In this document: positions 53,971 through 62,998 of the stretch, in pieces
How positions within the stretch are numbered: the stretch's first letter is position 1
Layout: every line of letters starts with the position of its first letter
Source of the DNA: Psettodes erumei
Lineage: Eukaryota > Chordata > Actinopteri > Pleuronectiformes > Psettodidae
Reading direction: 5' to 3'
Length of the DNA: 64,000 bases
NCBI GenBank assembly: GCA_016785225.1
Contig: JAFBJZ010000377.1
Location: 1,860,001-1,924,000, forward strand
Position numbers and translations under genes: made by a program
The notes under the pieces: model-generated
The model's input: only the letters and a program-made list of their open reading frames with translations
Databases searched by the model: none
What the model was told of the DNA's origin: nothing

Positions 53971-56900
53971 CACACAAAGCTATAATCCCACAAACAGAAC
54001 CACCATCTGTGCAGTGCAACCACTTTTCCTTTGTGTCCTGTGTTTTGGCAAACTTCACAGAGTTTTATCAAAGTATGCAGGACAGGCCCTCAGTGGCCCC
54101 ACATCAGAAAGTACACTTCACACAGACTACATCACCTGCATGCCCACCTCCTGGTTTCTATGAACTACTGATATATGCGTAAAGCAAGTTTGTGCTTGTG
54201 GTGGATAAAAGAACAAGAGAGGACAAGGGACAGGCTGAGTGTGTGAGATGTGGAGATGGATGTGACCTGCATGATGGACACTGAAAATGAGAGTGAGTCA
54301 GAGGGAGATGGGGGAGGGGTATTGAAGGGAAGGAGGTAAAGAGACCTTTGTACTGAAACTTCAAAAGCATCATGCCAGTCACAGGGGACTCTCCTCCACA
54401 CCCCCTTCTCAGCTGACTCCCCTGTATCCTCAAATCTTATTGGCTGTAAGTGGAACACGGAGCCAGCTTCACCTTGATATCAGTAACCATTAGGAGGGAA
54501 GGAGGGAAAAAAGAAAGGTTTTTTTTAGCTTCCAATCACTGGAAAATATCTCTTTATTAATACCTCTACAACCTACAACCATTTCTCCTCACCACAGTGA
54601 CACATACAGTATATAAGATAACATACATACACATACATATGTAGATTACAATACAATATTTTAGCTTAATTGGTAACTGGTGTGTGCTCCTGTGTTTCTC
54701 ATTATTTTGTGTTACATTAGGACCAGTCTCCAAGGCAAGAAGCAAGAGTTCCATGTACCAGTGACAGGCACTTTTAGCAAAGTGAAAGTTTCCTGCAAAG
54801 AGACCAGCAAGGACACTGACCTGCAGCGACTCAGGGGATGGCAAGAGTAATTTGTTGGAAAGAGACAGGAGCAGAGCCTGAGAAACAGGTCAGAGTATGT
54901 GTCCAAACCCCTCTGTGTTTCTCATGAGTTTGAGGTTCACAGTTTCCTCTGAACATTTAAAAAAAGTTGGAACTATGTGTTTAAACTGGCAACAGTAAGT
55001 TTTTTTTATCTACTAGGGAGCCGCAGAAACAACATTATCATTCATTTGGAGTCATGTTTCTAATCATTTAGTGGATGTAAGATGGAAATTTTCATTTTCT
55101 TAATCTCTGAATTTGGTCTCTACCAACTCCTGAAGGCAATATGTGGCTCTCTAGCAGCTAAATGTTTTACTATGTTCACCAGGAGGTCTCTAATTGCATC
55201 TGTCTGTTGTGTGACACTGATCAGGTTGAATATAGCTCCCTGCTGCATCTGAAAATGATGCTATAACAAGGAGATTTTTGTTTTTTGTAAGAAGTACAGT
55301 TTAATGTATATTTATGAGACAAAAGCAGCTTGAAAACCACTAATAGCTAACAATAAAGCCAGTTAAATCAAAAGCTAAATTCATCTTAACCAAAGTTTTT
55401 CGCTACCTTTTGTAAAAATACTGTATGCAAATAAATCATAAGATATATTAGATTACAGATATGCAAGTTAAACCACCATAATCAAGTGACATTTATCCTA
55501 TTTTTGAGCAGGCTTTAGCAACTTTCCACTGAAGATGATTGGCATCACTGAGAACCACGTGTTGCAAAGTTTTTGCCCCGTGCCTCCCTGTGGTGCAGAG
55601 CCTTTAGCCCTCAAGTATTTTTTCATATTGAAGCAAGTGAGGAACCCATGGTTTGCAGGAGCTAATTGTGACATGTAGTAGATATAAAGTGTCAAAGTTG
55701 TCCCACCAGATGCCAGCTAAGTGGTTAAGCAAGCAATCCTGGTGAATATTTATGAAGCGTCAAAATGCATTGAGTGCTGTTTTGCCCTGGGCTTAAATCT
55801 ACAGTGGGTTGACTTGTAGCAGGCAGGCAGACCAGCGAGTTTATATCCTTGGGGAGAGTTCACACCGTGATACTGCAGCCACTCTTCAGTAGTGCTAATC
55901 TAGTTTGTGAAAGGTTAATTGTTAGGAGAAAGACCTTATGCAGTATGTACAGTAGATATAGAGGGATGGATATAAATCTTAAACGCAGCATCTGGTTGGA
56001 GATTTGATTGGTTGGAGGAAGCAACTCATGGATTGTTTGTACAATGTTGGGGAATTTGCTGCGTGTCATATTTTACTCTTTGCAGTAGTAAGCAAACACC
56101 TATTAAACCCATGCAAACTACTATCTTTTATTGCAGTTTGTGTTGTTGACAAGATGCTCTTATAAAACCAGCCAGACATTGACAAATGGTTTGACAGTTT
56201 GCTCTGTCTAATGCCTTTTCTTTACTGTAAATACATATTACATGCTGCTGCTCATTTAGAAGAAGGGGTGGATCTACAGTAAACTTCATGTGTAATACCA
56301 TTGATTGCATAAATTAAGTGTTTCCCCCATCTAATCCTTTCCTCACTTACTGTTATACCTGAAATGATTTGTTTTAACACATTTCTTCTTTACCACTGTA
56401 ATGGTACAGTGTCCACTCCAACCCAAACCAGCATTCAGACTATTATGAGCACCAATAATAGCATCATTTATTGTGCACAATAGAACATAATCTCAGAGAC
56501 AGTATATTTTATTCTGAATATAGCCATGGAAATCTGGGCTGTTACCACTGTAAGTCATACAGCACACTATTATTATTCATTTCCCACTGAGCCTAACAGT
56601 ACTTGCTATTTTCTTGTCAAAGATGAGTTTCCCCTCCCCCCTCTCTTCATCTCTCCTGCTAACCTCCTTCTCCTGATTCCCCCTCTTCATTTCTCCCTGC
56701 CTCACCCGCCCCCAACATCCTCACTCTCCCTATTATCTCTCACCCCCCCCCACACACACACACACATTTGTTTTTTCACCTTTCTCTCCACTTCTCATGT
56801 CATCTTTCCTGGCAACAGTGTGTGGGATCAAGGAAGTAGTGTGGTTTGGGTAGACGTAAGCTCATTATTCTGACTGACAGGGAACTTACACAGTTCCTGC

Positions 56901-59900
56901 ATGAGGGATCACACATACAGCCTTTTTATCAGCCTGGGACATGGATGGCATTGTTATTGTTTTGGTGTACGTACTGTCAGGCAGTTGCCTAATTTTTCCT
57001 TTAGAATCTTAGGCAATCGCATGTATATATATTTGCTTTAAATGAAAAAAAACTGAACTGTCTCTCTATCCCAGGGAGTCCCCATTTCTTGAAATCTTTA
57101 AATAATAAGTCCACATAAGTGCCTTTGAATCACAGAAAGCAAATAAAACAGATATTTATCACTTGGCATGCCACAATGTTTTGCTATTTTTATCAGCTGA
57201 AGTCACCTTAATGTGTATATATTCATATTCATGTCAAAAGTTCATTCTTAATTGTAATCAATTCAATCACACTTTTGTCTACTCACTTTTCTTAAAAACT
57301 TCTTCGTCTCAGTTTACAGAGGCCTGAGGAGCTTCGTTCACCAGTAGACTTAGGTTTCCAGCTCAGTGCAGTGAGAAATGCAACATGGTGAAGATTTTCA
57401 TAGAAAGGCTGCATTAAACCAACCATGAACAATGTTTATCACTATGGGATCTATTGAATGTGGTGGCAGATAGTGGAAAGGCAGTGTTAATGTTTGTAAG
57501 AAAGCCTGACCAGAAGAGATCGGAAGATGGCAGGAGGCAGAGATATTCCACACGATAAAAAACTTTGTTATTTATTTACAGGTGTGGTGGCGGAGGAAGA
57601 GTGAAAAGTGAAGTTAAGTGGGAATAAGCACAAGAGTAAAAAGGATGCAGTGTGGAACTGAGAGTGTGGGATGAGAAGGTGAAAGAATTAAAGGCAGGAT
57701 TTCTGAATGTAATGGTAAGAATTAAGGGAGCGGGTTAAGTAAAAAAAGATCTGATGAAGCTTACAAACATCATTAAGGGACTAGTTAACAGAGTGAATCA
57801 TGTCGGAGGCATGGGAGATGGAAACCTGTTAATAGTGTGCAATTCATATCTGCAGATGTAGAAGGTAAAGGAAATGATTCATGTAGGAAAAGTCAAGTGT
57901 CCAAAGTAGTAATAGCAGGGGAGGGCAGGCTCAGCAGCTGCAAGGGGGTGGTTTTCTTTTATTTTGAGGGAACTGGTAAAAATTTGAGGATGCATAATAA
58001 TTCAGTTAATGCATATGCTTCTGGAATGAATTTTATGTTAATATTTTATATTACATTAATGTAATTTTATTCATAACAACATCATTTTCTTCAGAGCATT
58101 GAGATAGTGTCCCTCAATATTTTCTCATTCAAATGGTTAGCACTTATAGAGATATAGCTCAAAATGTGAAGTTTTGCCTTATCTTGCAATAGTGAAGAAT
58201 CCTTAATCCTCAAAATCCGGTTATCCGGTTATTGATCCAAATCACTGCCAAAATGTAATGGTTTCTAAGCTAGGCTAAGAGCCACCACTGGTAAAAGTTT
58301 ATGTCCATGAGTTTTTGTGTGATCCTGCTCCAAACAAAAAAATATCACTATTCTGACGCAGTAAGTTAAAATTTATGAGCTCTGCAAGTGTAGAATTCAT
58401 GGCAGAGCTATCTTGGCTGCTGTGCTTTTAGTCATTAGTGTTTTTACAAATGTCAGTGGGATTTGCTTTGAGCTTACTCCTTACTAAGGAAAACCCGGAT
58501 ATTCCAGTTTGCCACAGTTATGATCGAGCAGACAACCATCTCAAAATGTAACATGTTCTCTCTCTTCTCTCTGTGACTACTTGTGATGATTGTTATCAAC
58601 AGGGATGAAGACATTGTTTCGAAATTCACTGATTTCATAATAACCTGATTACACGAGTGATAAGCAGCCAAAGTTGAGTTTTGAAGGCAGCATCGCAGTG
58701 ATTCAAAAAAAGAAAAAAAAAATGCCCTTGGGACCTTAGAAATGAACAGTCTGTTGTGCTACGTGCTGTGCTTATCCTCCCGTCATCTTGTCATTACTAA
58801 ACTTGGGACAGGGGAGAGAGAGTGGGAGGGAGGAGAGAAGAGGAGAAATATAGAGGGAGGGAAAGGAAAAGGGGTGAGGCAGGCCCAAAAATAAAGGAAG
58901 GAAGAGCGCTAATGAGTACACTCAGGTTTGCTCAGTTGCTGTGACAACGCGCCGGCTCAAGCCACAGGACTGCACAGTTAATGAATAACACACACACACA
59001 CACACACATAAAGCTGAGAGGAGACGACACAGTATATCCCCTCAAGCTTTTGTCGTCTTTATGGGTTTGCAGCCATCCAAAACCCCACGAGTACACAACA
59101 TGCTCCACCAGGACAAAAATGGCACATGTCCACACGCCTGCAATGCGTGTGTGACTGCGGTGAAAACTATCACGTAGATATGCCAACGTAAAGAGAGGCA
59201 GCCAAAGCTTTGAACCAGATCAATCAGTACCACCGCGGCGTGACTGTGCCAGCTGGAGCAAGCTGCATAGTTTTAGAGGAGGAAAGGAGAGCTCTGGAGA
59301 AAGAAAAAGCCTTCACAATGCAGCAGATCCTCATGCATCGAGACCTCAGGCATCCAAACTGACAGACACAGTATGCAACTGAATAAGAATGTACAGGTGG
59401 TGCATATATTCACTGCAAACAGTTTATAAACAGGTTGAATTTGACTAAATGAATTATAACAATCAAACAATCAGTTAAGGGGCCTGGCAGGGATTCTCTT
59501 AGTGTTTTTCTTGGTTTTAGGTCATGATAGATGAAATATATAGGAATCTAAAAACTGTCTTTCAGTTGGATTTTGCCATCTCTGACTTCCTTTCATATGC
59601 AATATTTAAAAGTATTCATGAACAAAAAAGTCCAGAAGCGGAAAAAGGCTGATTTTGATGATGACTGTTTTTTTTAATGTTTTGGTGATATGCATCAATA
59701 TAGCAGAGTAGTTGAAGTATGTTTAAGCTGGGTGAAGCTGTACTGTAAAGGAAGTGACATTACAACTATCTGTCAGTTAATAATAATGGTGTGTATAGTG
59801 CATGGCTAACAGGTGCAGCAAAACTCACGAGTTGCTATAGAAATGGGTACAATTGCTATACTGCATCATTAAGCCATGTGGGATTTTGGACTAATGGCGC

Positions 59901-60688
59901 TTCTGTCGGAGAGGATGGATGTGTTACCAACACACCACAGGAGATCAGGAATTCAGTGCTCAGCCACAAACAGGCCCTGCATTATAAACCAATGTGTTGC
60001 CGCCATAATTATACCAACCAAAGCACAAGGACAACACTGGCCAAAGCCATGTCGTCTCAGAGCTACGGTCTTTCTCAATCACTGTACAGAGCTATGTTAA
60101 CTTGCTCTGTTATCTCGCTCCCTTGATCTACCTTGCTGCAGAAATGCAGGAGTGGTGTGCACCTGAACTAGTCACAACTGCAGGTGTGATGACTCACACA
60201 ATCAGCAAATGTGCAATACATGACACATAATAAAAGGAGATAGACTTGGGAGATGTTTTTTTCATGTAACTGCATAAATCACTGATTTAATTGGGTGGTA
60301 TTGTCCTTTAAGCTGCTCTGTAGTAGCACGTCTTCAGCTACCTCCGGTGATCCCTGCACAGTAGGTCACAGCTGCAAGGACAGTGCATCTGGATATGTGT
60401 GTTCACACGTGTGTGGATTTGTCTCTGAAGTACTGTAGGGAGAATTTCCTCTCCAGGGGCCAGTGGAGAGCTTGGGGGGGTTGACAACACTGATAACCAA
60501 GATCAGCTGTTCAACTAATGAACCTCCAGCATAAACAGACACACAGCATACACACACTTGAACGCACACATGCATGAAACATGCAGGCACAGCTTGAGCT
60601 TCAGAGAGGTAGAGGGAGACAGATGTCACACTGAGGCGGGGAGAAGGTCTCTCCTCGTCCTCACACTGATTCCTCAAGGCAAACTGTC

Positions 60689-60742
<54 letters not shown>

Positions 60743-61251
60743 CACAAACAGCATGCATCCACAGAGCACAGCACAGAACCGCTCAATCTCTGTCTCCCTT
60801 TTGATGTCAGTCCAACATGAGTGAAGAGGAAAAAGAGCACATCACTGTGCAGATTTAAATTTCATCAGCAAACTACAAGTTTAGTCTCAATAGAAAATAC
60901 TGATATGCCACTCACATGAAACAAAATTCTCACACAGTGGCCTTGCATTTAGGAAAAGGCTTCCTTGGGGCAGAGTGCAACATTTAAAGGATATAAATAT
61001 GCATTAATTTGGTTGCAAATGCATGTCAAAAGTCTGTTTTATATTGTATAAAAGTAGGATCTGTTGAAAGCAAAGCGTTCAACTTTTCATTGAAAGATGC
61101 ATCTCCTTTATACTTGTTCTTATGTGAACATTTTAGTAACTGGTAAGTCACTATATCTCAAAGCTGCATGACACGAGTGACGTGATAGTCCTTTGCTGCT
61201 TACCTTCCTCAGCAGGTTGCAGATCCTCTCAATGTTTCGTAGTCTCTCCCT
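33065..61251 (-). CDS. cnih3: Cornichon family AMPA receptor auxiliary protein 3, partial (exons 3-6 of 6)
   Basis: Overview of the spliced coding region; single exons are listed separately. Joining 61251-61204, 45309-45197, 40381-40238 and 33092-33065 gives one open frame of 110 codons and a TAA stop. Cornichons are small multi-span membrane proteins of the ER and early secretory pathway. CNIH2 and CNIH3 also travel to the synapse with AMPA-type glutamate receptors, aid their export and slow their gating. CNIH3 rather than CNIH2 is indicated by RERLRNIERIC, LVLPEYS, FCIMFLCAQEWLT and the Cys-Met-Ile-Tyr start of the tail, all remembered features of vertebrate CNIH3. HGLF is the one CNIH2-like spot. 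The family length of 160 residues leaves 50 residues for exons 1-2, which I could not find between 61252 and 64000. The gene identity is firm; the paralogue call is slightly less so. Confidence 0.93.
33690..34190. mobile_element. AT-rich non-autonomous DNA element, hAT-like (tentative)
   Basis: One end reads GTGTATTGGCAAATCTGACAATAC and the other TACAGTATCACAAAATAAC followed by ATATCACAATATATCGATAT. Such text (TGTATTGGCAA.., TATCAC.ATATATCGATAT) is typical of old non-coding DNA transposons in fish. It sits in intron 5 of cnih3, just upstream of exon 6 in transcript sense. Neither target duplications nor clean terminal repeats can be drawn, so the class is a guess. Confidence 0.35.
37517..37695. 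mobile_element. Candidate miniature inverted-repeat element (MITE)
   Basis: TTCACTTTCAATT at 37517-37529 is the exact reverse complement of AATTGAAAGTGAA at 37683-37695. The 179-bp unit has 13-bp perfect terminal inverted repeats and an AT-rich non-coding interior. No target-site duplication is visible just outside. It lies in intron 5 of cnih3. Confidence 0.4.
37734..37752. repeat. TGC trinucleotide repeat
   Basis: About six TGC/CTG units ending in GTTGTT, in intron 5 of cnih3. Confidence 0.9.
38738..38835 (-). mobile_element. LINE 3'-tail fragment, minus orientation
   Basis: The minus strand reads ACCATAATCTCAATTGTAATA, then ATGACAATAATATAATTGGACTTGGACT. The same plan (ACCATAAT-TTCAATT, GACAATAAA, then tandem GACTT units) occurs on the plus strand at 53010-53130, so both are 3' ends of one LINE group. 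Only the tail remains. Confidence 0.45.
40238..40381 (-). CDS. cnih3: cnih3 exon 5 (loop and next membrane segments)
   Basis: This exon of 144 nt starts with the G completing Arg, then encodes 47 codons from YFHSPTDTKELLYDP through MNGDTLKFCLKEAWCK to LSFFVLSFFYYLY, and ends with TG of a Cys codon. The motifs RYF, YDP, MN-D-L, KE-WCKL and LSFFYYLY are hallmark cornichon residues. The donor is GTGAGC (40237-40232). The acceptor is GTGGTAG, with a poor pyrimidine tract next to it and a long C/T-rich tract further upstream (about 40430-40510 on the plus strand, where it reads as purines). TDTKELL diverges from the mammalian loop, which is the least conserved part of the family. Confidence 0.95.
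43370..43910 (-). mobile_element. Tc1-like transposon remnant (transposase C-terminal part and 3' UTR)
   Basis: The minus strand encodes VRDGGGSIMLWGFTVAEAGSW, split here as the well-known VRDGGGSIMLWG motif, then CSRVHMTRDLGGGSPF and NVTMTR (a decayed FQQDNDPKH block), then in another frame PAQSPALNPVEHLRR (the SQSPDLNPIEHLWR block with the catalytic region). The plus strand also reads as the antisense text TTTGCACACCTGGATTTGGG, known from salmonid and other fish Tc1 copies, and the 3' UTR matches at 43370-43470. Loss of the DNDPKH acid residues and the frame shifts make it dead. It is inserted in intron 4 of cnih3. Confidence 0.72.
43909..44121 (-). other. Short acidic open frame abutting the Tc1 remnant, unrecognised
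   Basis: A 70-codon frame starting MEDYVMGKFCHYGLTLKDVL and continuing with RKPVAIDDLEELTNSGFRKY ends in a Ser/Glu/Asp-rich stretch (residues about 43-60). The composition is protein-like rather than repeat-derived, but it matches no family I can name. It ends where the Tc1 frame begins. It could be part of another decayed element into which Tc1 inserted, an antisense retrocopy fragment, or chance. No splice-site evidence ties it to cnih3. Confidence 0.25.
44258..44398. repeat. Pyrimidine-rich tract in cnih3 intron 4
   Basis: Long C/T stretch on the plus strand (CCTTCCTCC, CTTCCTCTCTCTGG, CCCCCTCTTTCCC), about 350 bp beyond the Tc1 remnant. Confidence 0.85.
45197..45309 (-). CDS. cnih3: cnih3 exon 4 (hydrophobic core)
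   Basis: This exon of 113 nt encodes 37 full codons plus the first two bases of an Arg codon, from LVLPEYSIHG to LLFYNTW. It carries the cornichon signature (LPEYSIH, then a long hydrophobic stretch FCIMFLCAQEW and VGLNIPLLFY) that forms a membrane span in the family. The acceptor is CTGCAG, preceded by a CCT repeat (plus-strand 45311-45329). A consensus branch-point CTAAC sits at 45340-45336, about 27 nt from the exon. The donor is GTAACT (45196-45191). The intron after it is phase 2: TGG, then AG joined to G from exon 5. NTW replaces the HFW remembered for human CNIH3. Confidence 0.95.
48361..48397. repeat. GT microsatellite
   Basis: About 18 TG units in cnih3 intron 3. A second degenerate GT stretch is at about 48497-48528. 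Confidence 0.97.
50673..50699. repeat. CA microsatellite
   Basis: Thirteen AC units in cnih3 intron 3. Confidence 0.97.
52289..52314. repeat. CA microsatellite
   Basis: Thirteen CA units in cnih3 intron 3. Confidence 0.97.
53010..53130 (+). mobile_element. LINE 3'-tail fragment with GACTTT repeats
   Basis: The text TTGCACCGTGGGTCCGAGAG, ACCATAATTTCAATTATGTTG and GACAATAAATCTGACTTTGA with repeated GACTTT units matches a tail widespread in fish genomes (..GACAATAAA..TGACTTTGACTTTG). The GACTTT hexamer repeat marks the 3' terminus. No coding part remains. It lies in intron 3 of cnih3, antisense to the gene. Confidence 0.5.
53925..53968. repeat. CA microsatellite
   Basis: Twenty-two CA units in cnih3 intron 3. 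Confidence 0.97.
56630..56765. repeat. Pyrimidine-rich tract ending in a C run and CA repeat
   Basis: C/T-rich on the plus strand from 56630, then C9-10 and about eight CA units. It lies in cnih3 intron 3. Confidence 0.85.
57590..58050 (+). mobile_element. Possible LINE ORF1 fragment, decayed
   Basis: Shifting-frame translation gives VWDEKVKELKAGFLNVMVRI, a break, LMKLTNIIKGLVNRVNHVGG, MGDGNLLIVCNSYLQ, then SKVVIAGEGRLSSCKGVVF. The plan (GDGNLLI, K-V..., then SCKGV) recalls ORF1 proteins of fish L1/Tx1-type LINEs, which have a similar nucleic-acid-binding region. At least two frame changes are needed. It lies in intron 3 of cnih3 on the opposite strand. The assignment is from memory of motif style only. 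Confidence 0.35.
58808..58908. repeat. Purine-rich tract
   Basis: Nearly pure G/A on the plus strand (GGGAGAGAGAGTGGGAGGG and similar) for about 100 bp in cnih3 intron 3. Confidence 0.85.
58988..59008. repeat. CA microsatellite
   Basis: About ten AC units, close to a purine-rich tract (58808-58908). Confidence 0.97.
60695..60735. repeat. CA microsatellite preceded by CGCG
   Basis: Twenty CA units directly after CGCG, one continuous alternating purine-pyrimidine tract. It ends about 470 bp from exon 3 of cnih3. Confidence 0.97.
61204..61251 (-). CDS. cnih3: cnih3 exon 3 (48 nt, the CNIH2/3-specific 16-residue segment)
   Basis: The exon encodes RERLRNIERICNLLRK, exactly 16 codons, with phase 0 at both ends. 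The acceptor is a clear pyrimidine tract ending in CTTACAG (61252-61258 on the plus strand), and the donor is GTAAGC (61203-61198). From family knowledge, this charged segment in the first loop is present in CNIH2 and CNIH3, absent from CNIH1 and CNIH4, and has been implicated in AMPA receptor binding and modulation. Human CNIH3 has Phe where this sequence has Asn (ERIC-N-LLRK). A run of 13 C on the transcript strand lies about 60 nt upstream of the acceptor. Confidence 0.93.
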
Positions 61252-61310
61252 CTGTAAGAAGATGAACAGAAAAAAGGTAAGTTCAAGAAGTTTAGGCATT
61301 TATTTAATCT

Positions 61311-61323
61311 GGGGGGGGGGGGG
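61311..61323. repeat. Homopolymer G13 (C13 on the cnih3 strand)
   Basis: Thirteen G in a row, 60 bp upstream of the cnih3 exon 3 acceptor in transcript sense. Confidence 0.97.
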
Positions 61324-62980
61324 CAAAATTCTGTTCTTTATGGTAACCAAAACCTGTTAACAAGATTTTCTTTAGGATTGAGATGTTTCTCACCTATCTA
61401 TTTTAATGTTCTAAAGTGCAAACCTTCTGTCTGCACCATAAACTAGCAGTTGCTTGCTTTGCAGTATCTGGTTTGGAGTTTTACATAAGAGCTTTTTAGC
61501 CTGATGAATTTGTCTCACATTTCTGGACATATAAATCATGTACTCTGTTGCCTAGGTCATTCACAATTTAAAACATGAATGTGCCTTATGTCAATAGAGG
61601 ACATGACTTAATGCAGGGATCAGTGAGTTCAGTTGGGTTTCTGGGTTTTTGGATGTTGCTAAATGGAATCAGTTGATGTTTGCTCCTAGTATCTCAGATT
61701 CAATATGGAACCAATGTCGAGCCTGTTACAATTTCAATTCAGTATAGTAGGGTAGGGTAGGGTACGGTTGTATTGCCACTAGTCTTGGGTTCGTCTGTCA
61801 ATATGTTTAACAACTGAAGGGAACTAAGTGGACTTGGCATAGCCCTGACTGTGTAGTGAAAGAAAAAGAAAAAAAGAGTGAAGTGTAAAATGTGTAGTAA
61901 TCAGTCAGATGCACATCCAACTGGCAGAGTTCCCGTTTTAGGTTGATTGGCAATTATGAGAAACAAAATCTCATCCAGGAGATATTTCAAAATTCCAAGA
62001 AGAGCTCTAGGGACTGTTTAAAGATCTAATCATATTGGGATTGTCTCCACATTTGTTGTGCTGCATGACAGCAGACAATGTACCCATTCAGCATTTTTGG
62101 GGAGAGATTAAGAAACTGAGATTTCATACAGCAGCAGGAGTTGTAGCTGTGTTTATATAAGTTAGTACATTTGAGTTTTGCATGTTCTTTGTGTGTGCAT
62201 TAGGCTGTAAAAGGTTTAAATCAGCAATTGCAACAATGCTGAGCCACCATGTCAGCGAAGCTTTTAACGTCAACATCAAATATTAACCAATTTCCACGTT
62301 GACGCCATGTGGACGTGAGTGGCAGTGCAGCACGCTCCATGGGGGGGTGGTGTGCGCCTCTGGCTGCTTATGAATCATATATTGATCTGAGAGTTGCAGG
62401 GCTGGTGCCTGTGGACAGTCGGTTTGACTTTATCTCCGTTCTTTATTAACTGGCTGCAAACGTCAACAACGGACGCTCCATGGGAACAATATAGCACATT
62501 AAAAAAAATTTCAGCACAAACAGAACATCAAAGCCAGAGTGTCGAAAGCTGAAGTGATATTTCGTAACCGTACAAGAGAAACAGGATTAAAATGGATGAA
62601 AATACGCTGAAATAATTGGAGTGAAAACACATTTTGCTGCTTATAAAACAACATTTATGAATGTTTCTGATGCTCCACATTGGCCTGGTTATTCAAATTT
62701 GCTTTTTAATACAGTGAAAGCCACAGGCACTGTCTGAGTCTTCACACTGCAGCCTACATTCAAGGCCCTTATGGTTTTTAACTTACCTGTGCATTTTTTA
62801 TGTCACGTGTTCAGCCCTGAGTGCAGGGAAGGAGTTCATGAAGTCAATGTGCGTGTGAAAATGCGTCAGCGAGAATCTCAAATTGCAGTGTGAGTGCATG
62901 CGTATGGTCCAGGTGTTATTCGTGTGTGTGTGTGTCAATCAGACAGAAGCAAGAGCTCACTGGATGAAAGCTGTGGGAAT

Positions 62981-62998
62981 ACACACACACACACACAC
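62981..62998. repeat. CA microsatellite, short
   Basis: Nine AC units. A short GT tract (about 62921-62934) lies just before it. Confidence 0.95.

Larger units (their letters stand above)
45310..61203 (-). other. cnih3: cnih3 intron 3
   Basis: This 15.9-kb phase-0 intron has donor GTAAGC and acceptor CTGCAG. It carries most CA/GT microsatellites of the gene, the LINE tail at 53010, the possible ORF1 fragment at 57590 and two biased tracts. The parts 47480-47900, 50236-50510 and 59790-60180 are of higher complexity but not identified. Confidence 0.9.

Noticed and set aside
53745..54182. A 145-codon plus-strand frame
   Set aside because: The Thr-His run comes from the CA microsatellite; the rest has no family signature.
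60366..60758. A 130-codon minus-strand frame rich in Cys-Val
   Set aside because: Produced by the CA repeat at 60695-60735.
61744..61765. TAGGG repeats resembling an interstitial telomere
   Set aside because: The unit is TAGGG/GTAGG rather than TTAGGG and only three to four copies are present.
62781..62850. Possible cnih3 exon 2 before an AGGTAAGT-like site on the minus strand
   Set aside because: Translation contains stops and shows none of the expected FDELRTDFK residues.
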